Shown here one piece after another: positions 1-7,597 of a DNA stretch of 64,000 nucleotides. The stretch comes from Candidatus Endobugula sertula. Lineage in GTDB: Bacteria; Pseudomonadota; Gammaproteobacteria; Pseudomonadales; Cellvibrionaceae. Positions within the stretch are counted from its first letter, which is position 1; every line of letters begins with the position of its first letter. The notes beneath the pieces are model-generated. The model worked only from the letters and a program-made list of their open reading frames with translations, ran no database searches and was not told the DNA's origin. A program made the position numbers and the translations under genes. The stretch is taken from positions 1 through 64,000 of the forward strand of contig MDLC01000003.1 of NCBI GenBank assembly GCA_001723645.1. The letters are read 5' to 3'.

Positions 1-90
1 GAGCCTCATTAAAAGTAAGGCACTACTTTAGAATAGACTCAGGTTAGAAAATATAGTGGAGTTCGATTGGCGCTTACATTCTAATAAACA

Positions 91-112
91 TCCCCACCGC
101 AAGTGGTGGGGA
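91..112 (-). terminator. Hairpin downstream of the adhesin gene
   Basis: Perfect 8-bp inverted repeat TCCCCACC / GGTGGGGA around a 6-nt loop, about 50 bp past the adhesin stop codon. Read on the minus strand it is followed by TGTTTATTAG, which is only weakly T-rich, so it is a plausible but not textbook intrinsic terminator for the adhesin transcript. Confidence 0.5.
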
Positions 113-162
113 ATATAACCCTCAAAGGTTTAACGTATTCATTTCATCTCAACACATAGCAA

Positions 163-2613
163 TTATTCAATAATCAAACTACCATCAGCTATCATTTGAG
201 CAAGAACCGTAGCTTCATGAGTCGCATTGTAATTTGACGACGAAACGTCCACAGAAAAACCTAATATCGCATTATCTATACCACTATTAGCCCCTTGAGT
301 ATCAATCCGTATATTAGCGGCTCCCCCTTCAGTACCATTACCTGGTGCATCCCCATTAAAGTAGACCTCAATAACATCCTGAGATCCAAAATTATTAAAC
401 CGAATATCAATGTAATCACCAATATTAGCGCTGGTAGCACCCACCAGAACATCGGATAGATCAATTGCGTCCAGTTCAGCAGAACCTGGGGTAAACGTAA
501 AATCCCTTATCCGCACATAAGAATTAGACCCATAGGTAGCACTATCAACAACGTAGGTATCCCTACCACCATTACCATTGACATTTTCACTATCAGACGA
601 ATTCGGTATACCTCCAGAAAAAAAGATATCATCTGCACTGGTACCCTGCAAAGGCCCTGTATTACTACTACTACCGTCACCAAAAGCAGTACCCTGATAT
701 TTAATACGCTCATCATTAAATTTAATATTTCCATCAGATACTAGCTGATCAACCGTAGTCGCTGTAAGACCCGTTAAATTAATGGTTAAATCTGTACCCG
801 AACCATCACCATTGGAATCAATAGTCAATGTTGTACCTGATAATGTCAGGTAAGAATTATAATTAAGTGGGTTTTCACCGGTAAGCAGCCCAGACAAATC
901 AATTACATCCCCTCCTGAGCCCTGAACAAAGTCGGTAATAGTATCAGTGGGTGCTCCTGAATCATCACCGGAAATCCAGGCAAAAGTATCTTCACCTTCA
1001 CCACCAGTTAAAGTATCTACTCCCTGCCCACCAATGATCAAATCTCCACCGTTATTACCTCTAATAATATCAGACCCAGCACCACCAAATAGTGAATCAC
1101 TTCCACCATTACCTACCAATATATCGTTACCTGCAGCCGCATAGAGTATCTGGCCTGTTGAATCAGCGGTTAAAGTCTCATTAACACCTGAACCAAACAC
1201 AATACTGCTATCATTACTGGTACTAGCAATTGCGCTGTCCACAGTACCTGCATAAGTGGTTGGTAAAACACCAACGGTAAAGGTTGCGCCGGTTAAGGAA
1301 GCAGCAGCACCAGTGCCTGTTAAGGGAAGAGCTTGCGCATCTATTGTGAAATTATAGGGAGCACTTGCCTCGGTTAACCCAGAAATCGTTATATTACTTA
1401 GGTCGTGAACAGTGGCTCCTGATGAATTAAGATCACTCTTTGGAATAAATGTAAAGCTGCTCTGACCCGCATTAGCTTCACCCGCATTATTATTAAATAT
1501 AATAGTATTACCCTCCCTGATAATAATATTTGCTGGCAAATCGTTAATAGTCACACTAGTCACCACATCAGAAACAGCGACCTCTAATGGTAGTAGCGCA
1601 AGACTAATTTGCTCTCCTTCCACCCCGACAATATCTACTCCTGAAGCTACAGGAAAGTAGCCTCCATCGGGACTACCGTCCGCTCCATTAGAAACAAAGT
1701 TACCAATTTGACCACCCGCTCTAATCAGATCATCTGCACCAGCAAAAATACTATAATTTTCCGCATTGAGTTCCTTAGGTATACCTGGTGTGCCTGGTGT
1801 ACCCGTGCTGTTTTCTTCCAAATTAAGCAGTAACGCTGCGTTAGAGTCTATGTTACCTAAATAGATTTCAATGGTGTAATAACCATCAGTAGATGGTGTA
1901 AATGTCGTTTGAGTCACCTCTCCAGATGGCATATTTGAAAGCAAACCAGCATTTGCAGCGGCCGTATTTGTACTAACAAGTGTTTTACCACCTAATTCAA
2001 TATGTAAGACATCATCAGCATAACCTGAAAAGGCATACTCTACATTAGCGGTTAAGTGAATTAGCCCTGTATAAGTTAACGCCGTATTTTCACCGATGAT
2101 CTGCTCAAAATTGATATTATTGGGTGTTGTTGGCGCCTGACTGGTTAAACCACTACCAATACCATCGGCACTGCGAATCACACTACTGGGAGTAACACCA
2201 CCTGCTACTGCGGCTTCAATAGTTGCTTCTAATGTGCTGGCATCAACAGTCGCAGTATTAGGGTTATTTGAGACACCATCACCAAAAAGTACGACATCAG
2301 CTGGATCAAAAGCCGTTCTCAAAAAGCCCGTTGATTCAGGTATCTTACCCTCTAAATCCGTTAGCGTTGGTGCTGTTGGTGTACCCACAACACGGATTAT
2401 TGTTGTGTCAGTATCTGTTAACGCAGAGCCATCTGTCGCTACAGTGGTTAAAGTGGCATCACCTGTAAAGGCAGCGGTAGGCGTAAACTGTAACGTGGCC
2501 ATCGATGCCTGTATTTCTGCTTCGGTGCCAGATAAGGTAAACGTGGTAGACCCAAGACTCCCTGCGGATACAGATGCGAATCCCCCCCCCTGTTGTTGCT
2601 GTAATCGTTCCAT
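163..2613 (-). CDS. LapA-like RTX adhesin, C-terminal part (frameshifted from upstream ORF)
   Basis: C-terminal ~808 residues of a large type I-secreted adhesin. The frame opens with a few codons that are probably not translated on their own; the true reading enters from the upstream ORF at the C9/G9 run (2582-2590). In order it shows the end of a Cadherin/VCBS-like bacterial repeat, a PA14-like beta-sandwich (about residues 85-265), a linker with GTPGTPGIP, another Ig-like segment, then glycine/aspartate-rich hemolysin-type calcium repeats (GGAGSDII, GGQGVDTL, GGEGEDTF near residues 490-545), a type I secretion C-terminal target region, and a second RTX-like terminal block ending at GSLIIE. 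The uncleaved C-terminal signal and RTX nonapeptides are the hallmark of export by a LapB/HlyB-type ABC transporter, which lies just upstream with its adaptor and TolC partner. Calcium would fold the repeats outside the cell. Domain names are from pattern recognition; the frameshift is read directly. Confidence 0.8.
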   Translation of the reverse strand: MERLQQQQGGGFASVSAGSLGSTTFTLSGTEAEIQASMATLQFTPTAAFTGDATLTTVATDGSALTDTDTTIIRVVGTPTAPTLTDLEGKIPESTGFLRTAFDPADVVLFGDGVSNNPNTATVDASTLEATIEAAVAGGVTPSSVIRSADGIGSGLTSQAPTTPNNINFEQIIGENTALTYTGLIHLTANVEYAFSGYADDVLHIELGGKTLVSTNTAAANAGLLSNMPSGEVTQTTFTPSTDGYYTIEIYLGNIDSNAALLLNLEENSTGTPGTPGIPKELNAENYSIFAGADDLIRAGGQIGNFVSNGADGSPDGGYFPVASGVDIVGVEGEQISLALLPLEVAVSDVVTSVTINDLPANIIIREGNTIIFNNNAGEANAGQSSFTFIPKSDLNSSGATVHDLSNITISGLTEASAPYNFTIDAQALPLTGTGAAASLTGATFTVGVLPTTYAGTVDSAIASTSNDSSIVFGSGVNETLTADSTGQILYAAAGNDILVGNGGSDSLFGGAGSDIIRGNNGGDLIIGGQGVDTLTGGEGEDTFAWISGDDSGAPTDTITDFVQGSGGDVIDLSGLLTGENPLNYNSYLTLSGTTLTIDSNGDGSGTDLTINLTGLTATTVDQLVSDGNIKFNDERIKYQGTAFGDGSSSNTGPLQGTSADDIFFSGGIPNSSDSENVNGNGGRDTYVVDSATYGSNSYVRIRDFTFTPGSAELDAIDLSDVLVGATSANIGDYIDIRFNNFGSQDVIEVYFNGDAPGNGTEGGAANIRIDTQGANSGIDNAILGFSVDVSSSNYNATHEATVLAQMIADGSLIIE

Positions 2614-4426
2614 CGGTTACTGTTAACTGAACCGTCGTTATTTCTCTTGGCGCAGTAGTATCCGGATCAGCGGAACTTACTGTATTACCACTGCCTGTAA
2701 ACGAAAATGGAGTATCAATATCTGTTACTACTAGTGCGGGTACCGTGTTTATTGGATTATCATTGACCAGCGTGGCCGTTAAAGTTAAGGTCGCCGTTTG
2801 ACCCGTATTGGTCGTATAGGTAATCACCGGAACCGCCCCGTGAAAATCGGCTGCCGGCACATATTCATAACTCCCATCCGCATTCAGCTCAATGGTCCCC
2901 GCTCCCCCCGGTAAGGTCTGCGCACCACTACCCGCGGCAATCCCCGAGGCGCCTCCCGCAATACTATAGGTCGCCACACTGGTATTATTCGATTCATCAT
3001 TGGATAACACCCCACTACTCGCATTGACCGTTAAGGTGGTATCTTCCGCTATCGTATTGGTATCATTGACCGGGTCGTTATTATCTTCGGTTACATTTAG
3101 TGTAAACGTATTAGAGGTCGCACTAACAGAACCCGCACTATCCCTAACACTAAACTCAAAAGCTGCATATGAACTACCATTTCCATTCGCAACAGGGGTA
3201 AAAACTAATAGCCCAGCATTTATATTAGCAACAGAAATAAAATCTCCCACACTAACTGGAAGGCCATTCAATGTAAGATTACCTAACACAGGAAGAGTAT
3301 CAATGCGTATATCTGCAAAGGCATCCGCATCGGAGTCAGAAAAAGCAAAGTCCGTTGCTGCAGAAAACACATAGCTACTATCCTCAGCAATGGTCGCACT
3401 ACCATCAACAGCACTAGGAAGAGCATTATCTACTACCGAGGTAACATTAACAGTAACGGTTCCAGTGCTGGAAGTACCACCATTAGTCACAGTATAACTA
3501 AATGTATCTGTGCCATTAAAATTAGCTGGAGGATCATAAGAAATAGTGTCACCATTAATGGTTAGTCTTGCACCATTAACTGAGGTAGAGTTAGGTAAAG
3601 AAATCGTAGCACCGTCAGCATTTAGATCATTACTCAAAACGTTAATATTCAACGTAGTATCTTCACGTGTAGTGACATCATCATCAATGGCACTCGCTGG
3701 TAGGATTATTGTTTCTGTAACAAGGGTCGTCTCTAATGGCTCGTTATCATCACCTTCGTTCTCTTCTGTCTTTATAGAAGTATCACCCGTTGGTTTTTGT
3801 TCCGGAAAGTCGCCATTATCAGTCTCAATATCAGACCCTGGAATTTTTTCTGGGTGCTCTGTATCTATAGGACCCTCAAATGCACCGGTATCAACACCCG
3901 CATCCGGCAGTTCCTCTTCGTTCCCTCTTTCAACAAAACTCACCAAGTTGCCATCACGCAAAGAATTATCCAAATCACCCCCTGCTGACGTTGGATCAAA
4001 TTCTTCCTCCAAGTTAATGTCAGCCACTCGGTTAGACTGACTGCTTTCATCAGCAGTTTCAATAGCTGACTCAGGGAGGATTCCGTTAAACCGTTCAACA
4101 ACTTCGTTTATTGGTTTTACACCCACATCAATAGGGTTTTCTTCAGATGAAGAGGCAACTTCAGCTGCAATATTCTCTAGTAACACGTTGTCAAATTTGG
4201 CGGCATGAGCAGAATTAATAAAGAGAACACCAGAGCTACCAAAATTTCCTGTATCGGCAGTACTGATCAGTACAGAAGCTCCGGTGCCCGCTATAACCCT
4301 GTCCCCAGTAAAAATCGTCATTCCCGGCTGTGCAACGACCTGTTCGCCAGAGGCACGAATAATGAGAGCATCACCACTACCTTGAATCGAATCAATTTTA
4401 CCAATAACGTTGTTTTTGTTAGCCAT
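2459..4426 (-). CDS. LapA-like adhesin, N-terminal part (frameshifted)
   Basis: N-terminal part of the same adhesin. The start ATG at 4426 has a good ribosome site (AGAGGTG, 4 nt away). Residues 1-75 (MANKNNVIGKIDSIQGSGDA onward) look like the FecR/LapA-type N-terminal retention module; no canonical TAAG/PAAG LapG cleavage site was found, the nearest di-alanine contexts being HAAK and IAAE. An acidic linker (residues ~110-240) leads into cadherin-like/VCBS repeats with the usual EDTTLNINVLSND-type openings. Coding sense continues to ...TITATTGGG, after which this frame runs out of register and ends about 40 codons later. Removing one G from the G9 run joins it to the downstream ORF and gives a protein of about 1,420 residues with an uninterrupted repeat. 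So the whole gene is 163-4426, either phase-variable, broken, or mis-sequenced. Confidence 0.8.
   Translation of the reverse strand: MANKNNVIGKIDSIQGSGDALIIRASGEQVVAQPGMTIFTGDRVIAGTGASVLISTADTGNFGSSGVLFINSAHAAKFDNVLLENIAAEVASSSEENPIDVGVKPINEVVERFNGILPESAIETADESSQSNRVADINLEEEFDPTSAGGDLDNSLRDGNLVSFVERGNEEELPDAGVDTGAFEGPIDTEHPEKIPGSDIETDNGDFPEQKPTGDTSIKTEENEGDDNEPLETTLVTETIILPASAIDDDVTTREDTTLNINVLSNDLNADGATISLPNSTSVNGARLTINGDTISYDPPANFNGTDTFSYTVTNGGTSSTGTVTVNVTSVVDNALPSAVDGSATIAEDSSYVFSAATDFAFSDSDADAFADIRIDTLPVLGNLTLNGLPVSVGDFISVANINAGLLVFTPVANGNGSSYAAFEFSVRDSAGSVSATSNTFTLNVTEDNNDPVNDTNTIAEDTTLTVNASSGVLSNDESNNTSVATYSIAGGASGIAAGSGAQTLPGGAGTIELNADGSYEYVPAADFHGAVPVITYTTNTGQTATLTLTATLVNDNPINTVPALVVTDIDTPFSFTGSGNTVSSADPDTTAPREITTVQLTVTDGTITATTGGGIRICIRRESWVYHVYLIWHRSRNTGIDGHVTVYAYRCLYR
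2582..2590. repeat. C9 (G9 on coding strand) homopolymer at adhesin frameshift
   Basis: Nine consecutive C on the plus strand sit exactly where the adhesin reading frame changes. Eight G in the coding strand would restore one continuous ORF. Homopolymer runs of this length are classic slipped-strand phase-variation sites and also classic sequencing-error sites. Confidence 0.85.
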
Positions 4427-4548
4427 GGAACACCTCTACTCAATTTACTGATTACTGACCAAGCACGACCCTTTATTATCCAGTAATAAGAATAATAGTT
4501 ACAAATACCCTTTTGCTATATAAACGATTGTTTTATATCCAGCCAATG

Positions 4549-5847
4549 CTATTTGATGCCTAAGGCTTTCGTTAGTTGCCCAGAAGAGTTAAGTACACGA
4601 ATTTTTGAATACATCTGGTCATATTTAGTGTTTGCATAGGCTTGTTTTGCACTCACTAGTTCATTTTCTGTATTTAGCAGATCTAGCAAGGTACGACGAC
4701 CAATATTAAACTGCTTAGTATAAGCCTCCTTAGTAGTTGTCACCGACTCAACGTGAACAGTAAGATGCTCTAACTGCTGCTTAGTTGCTTCATAAGCATA
4801 CCAAGATAAACGCATACCTTCTTCTGCCTCCCATTGAGCACCACGGTAGACTTCTTTTGCTTGGGTAAGTAACTCTGCCATTTGTTTACGACGCGCCTGA
4901 TGAGCGCCACCCTTGTAAAGGTTATAGCGTAAACGCAAGGCAATCACCCAATCCTCATTTTTACCCTCCGCACCATCAATATCCTCATTCCAAGTACGGT
5001 CCCCCTCAATAAGTAATCTAGGGTAGTTCTCGCTTTTAGACGCAGTATGTTGAGCTTCAGCAGCCTCAATATCAGCCAACGCAGATTTAATAGCCGGGTG
5101 TTCGACGAGAGACAGCTCGATAGACTCATTCAAGTCCACAGGCAAAACAAAATCAATCGGTTCCTCCATGACAGAGGCATCGGGAATATAACCTACAAGA
5201 CCTTGAAACTGACTGAGTGCATTTAAAAAGTTGTTTTTCCCAGCAATAAAATTACTGGTTGCTAATGACAACCTCACCGCAATTTGGTCGACATCAACCC
5301 GACTCCCTACCCCGGCTTTACTTCTCAGTTGCATTTGGTCATAGATATTCTGATGCTCATCTAAAGATTCTTTTAAAAGTGATAACAGTTCTGCTTCACG
5401 CAATACGTTAATATAAGCTTGCGAAACACGGAGAGCGGCATTCTCTTGCACGTCAATAGCACTATACAGGGCACTTTTATACCGCGCTTTCTGACGCTTT
5501 ACCTCCGAATGGGTTGCATTACCATCGTAGACGGTCTGCCTTAAGCGCAGTGCGGCCTCTTCTCTGGTCAGGGTTATTCCCTGATTTTGCGTAGAAGGAG
5601 ACTGTGTCCATTCACGTCCCACTCCAGCTTCTGCATCCAAAGTCGGTAAATAGCCTGCTCTAGCACCACGGACCTCTTGTGCCCGAGCCAACATTTCCTG
5701 GCGCGCAGCCTGAATATCAGGATTACTTTTTAAAGTATCTTTAATCACATCTTGAAGTGTTAATGCATAAGCAGGCAATGACAACATGACACATGTTGAA
5801 AATAGTGCAAGCAAAATACCTCTTCGTGAACAAACATAACGTTTCAT
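4549..5847 (-). CDS. TolC-family outer membrane channel (LapE/AggA-like)
   Basis: Outer-membrane efflux/secretion protein of the TolC family, about 432 residues. I take the start at 5847 (MKRYVCSRRG), not the upstream ATG, because AGGGG lies at proper distance and the protein then begins with a basic n-region, a hydrophobic stretch and a signal peptidase-like ALA/YALT junction. The mature part begins TLQDVIKDTLKSNPDIQAAR, the typical helical barrel opening of TolC/LapE, and internal repeats (NALSQFQGLVGY; LRYNLYKGGAHQARR; NIGRRTLLDLLNTENEL) match the two structural halves. It would form the trimeric outer-membrane pore through which the adjacent ABC exporter and HlyD adaptor push the adhesin. 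Same strand as the exporter genes, but separated from lapC by about 390 bp that may carry its own promoter. Confidence 0.93.
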   Translation of the reverse strand: MKRYVCSRRGILLALFSTCVMLSLPAYALTLQDVIKDTLKSNPDIQAARQEMLARAQEVRGARAGYLPTLDAEAGVGREWTQSPSTQNQGITLTREEAALRLRQTVYDGNATHSEVKRQKARYKSALYSAIDVQENAALRVSQAYINVLREAELLSLLKESLDEHQNIYDQMQLRSKAGVGSRVDVDQIAVRLSLATSNFIAGKNNFLNALSQFQGLVGYIPDASVMEEPIDFVLPVDLNESIELSLVEHPAIKSALADIEAAEAQHTASKSENYPRLLIEGDRTWNEDIDGAEGKNEDWVIALRLRYNLYKGGAHQARRKQMAELLTQAKEVYRGAQWEAEEGMRLSWYAYEATKQQLEHLTVHVESVTTTKEAYTKQFNIGRRTLLDLLNTENELVSAKQAYANTKYDQMYSKIRVLNSSGQLTKALGIK

Positions 5848-6052
5848 AAATGACCCCTGAATAATTAAAAGCATTATAGCTCTAAAAAAGATGTAACGCT
5901 CAGACCGTAAATTATAAGATATGTATTCCCAAAAACACTCTATCAGTAGAAAACCTATAAAAACTAATGAGTTACAAATTGTTACTAAAAAAATACTTCA
6001 CATGAAGCCGCAAGCGTATGATAAACAATTTCTTTTTACGTGCTTTCGTCTA

Positions 6053-6069
6053 TAAAACCAATGGTTTTA
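6053..6069. repeat. Short inverted repeat TAAAACCA-A-TGGTTTTA
   Basis: Perfect 8-bp inverted repeat with a 1-nt centre in the spacer upstream of the TolC-family gene. It could be an operator for a dimeric regulator; no T-run follows, so it is not a convincing terminator of the HlyD gene. Confidence 0.35.
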
Positions 6070-6148
6070 TGCCATCTAACGGCTATAACATCTAGAACTA
6101 TTGCATTTTTATCACTATGAATGAATGAAACATAATAACCCAAAAAAG

Positions 6149-6164
6149 CGTGAAATACATCACA
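6149..6164. promoter_or_regulatory. Candidate CRP/Vfr-type site
   Basis: CGTGA-N6-TCACA differs at one position from the CRP/Vfr core TGTGA-N6-TCACA. It lies in the roughly 390-bp spacer between the HlyD-family gene and the TolC-family gene, about 300 bp before the TolC start. The rest of the spacer (5848-6235) shows no ORF. Functional role is inferred. Confidence 0.35.
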
Positions 6165-6235
6165 TTACAATTATTGCAAGGTTGTTATTCTTTTAACATG
6201 AGTAAATAGCAATCAATAATGATAGGCTACACTTT

Positions 6236-7597
6236 TTATCTTTCCCTCAAGGCCAATTGCTTGGTTTTCAGAATAGGTTTTAAAATATAATCAAGTATTG
6301 TTTTTTCGCCGGTTAAAATATCAACACTGACTGTCATGCCTGCAATAATAGGTAACGGCTTCTCTTCATCCCCCAAAAAGGATTGCTGGGTCTCAATTTG
6401 TACCATATAAAAGCTATTTCCCTCTTCATCCGTAATGGTATCAGGACTAATATGAACCACTTCTCCCAGCAAACCACCATGAATAGCAAAATCATATGCT
6501 GTAAATTTCACCATAGATTTCTGTCCTGGATGCAAAAAAGCAATATCAGCAGGACTTATCCGCGCCTCCACCCTCAAGCTATCTTCAGTGGGAACAATCG
6601 CCATTATATCCCTACCTGGCTGAATAACCCCCCCCAAGGTTTTAACAAACAATTGCTTAATGGTGCCTGCCACAGGCGACTTGACCAACGTACGGTCTAC
6701 TTGGTCAACAATAGCCTGACTGGACTCTGCCAACCTCGACAGCTCTGAGCTTACTTCGTTGTATTCTAATTGAGCCTGACTACGGAAGGCAGACTCAGCA
6801 GCAGCCAAGGTCTTTTCAGACTCACTGAGTGAAGATTTAATACGCGGTATGGTTAACCGGGCAACATTCATTTCGCCTTGAATATCATTCACTTGGCGCC
6901 TTAGGCGCAATAGTTCAACCTTAGAGACAGCTCCTTGCTTAACGAGTGGCTCCGTTAAATCCAGCTCATCTTTCAGTAACTTATAACTACGCCCTAGTTG
7001 CTGAGACTTAGCTAGCCATTCAGAAAGCTCTTGACGCTTCTGAGCAATTTGCTGAAGTATCACCTGATTACTTGAACTCAATTCTTGAGCCCGAGCGACA
7101 TAGGATGCTTTTTCGATACTAACAACCGCTTTCGGTATAATTTTCAGCAGCTCTTTTTCCGGAAACGGCCTACCTTCTGCTTCTGCAATGAGGCGTGCAG
7201 ACTTCGCTTTCAATTGAGCTTGGTTTACCTGAGTTTCTGCAAGCGAAGATGAAAAGCGCTTATCATCGAGCCTAACCAACGGTTGCCCCCGTTCTACTTG
7301 CTCTCCTTCTCTCACATAAACCTCAGCAATAATACCTCCCTCCAGATTTTGTACAATCTGTACATATTGAGAAGGAATCACCTGCCCCTCACCGCGAGTA
7401 AATTCGTCAACCGTCGCAAAAGCAGCCCATGTTACGATGACCACAATAAATAATATGATTGCCCACAACAATTGCTGCCCGCCCCGAGGAGATTGATACA
7501 ATATTGCTGCAGAAGCTGATGATGCATAGGTTAAATCATCATCATCGATATCTTGCCGGGCATGGGAACAGAACATTTTTTCTATATTAAGAGACAC
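6236..7597 (-). CDS. HlyD-family type I secretion membrane fusion protein (LapC-like)
   Basis: Periplasmic adaptor joining the inner-membrane ABC exporter to the TolC channel. After a short cytoplasmic N-terminus rich in acidic residues there is one transmembrane helix (LLWAIILFIVVIVTWAAFATV), then the lipoyl/barrel-sandwich start (GEGQVIPSQYVQIVQNLEGG), a long coiled-coil region rich in Q, E, L and K, the second lipoyl half (VKSPVAGTIKQLFVKTLGGV) and a C-terminal beta-barrel. About 453 residues, normal for LapC/HlyD. I prefer the GTG at 7597, which has AAGGGG 8 nt upstream and overlaps the end of the ABC gene by 11 bp; ATG 7576 is an alternative. The further upstream ORF extension would overlap the ABC gene by 65 bp and is unlikely. 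Translational coupling with the ABC gene is inferred. Confidence 0.92.
   Translation of the reverse strand: MSLNIEKMFCSHARQDIDDDDLTYASSASAAILYQSPRGGQQLLWAIILFIVVIVTWAAFATVDEFTRGEGQVIPSQYVQIVQNLEGGIIAEVYVREGEQVERGQPLVRLDDKRFSSSLAETQVNQAQLKAKSARLIAEAEGRPFPEKELLKIIPKAVVSIEKASYVARAQELSSSNQVILQQIAQKRQELSEWLAKSQQLGRSYKLLKDELDLTEPLVKQGAVSKVELLRLRRQVNDIQGEMNVARLTIPRIKSSLSESEKTLAAAESAFRSQAQLEYNEVSSELSRLAESSQAIVDQVDRTLVKSPVAGTIKQLFVKTLGGVIQPGRDIMAIVPTEDSLRVEARISPADIAFLHPGQKSMVKFTAYDFAIHGGLLGEVVHISPDTITDEEGNSFYMVQIETQQSFLGDEEKPLPIIAGMTVSVDILTGEKTILDYILKPILKTKQLALRER

Noticed and set aside
2582..2590. Programmed ribosomal frameshift at the G9 run
   Set aside because: No stimulatory stop-codon or pseudoknot context could be recognised, and the needed +1 shift at a G-run is unusual; phase variation or error is simpler.
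3000..4040. Two plus-strand ORFs of 124 and 164 residues
   Set aside because: Low-complexity Ser/Val/Pro translations antisense to the adhesin repeats.
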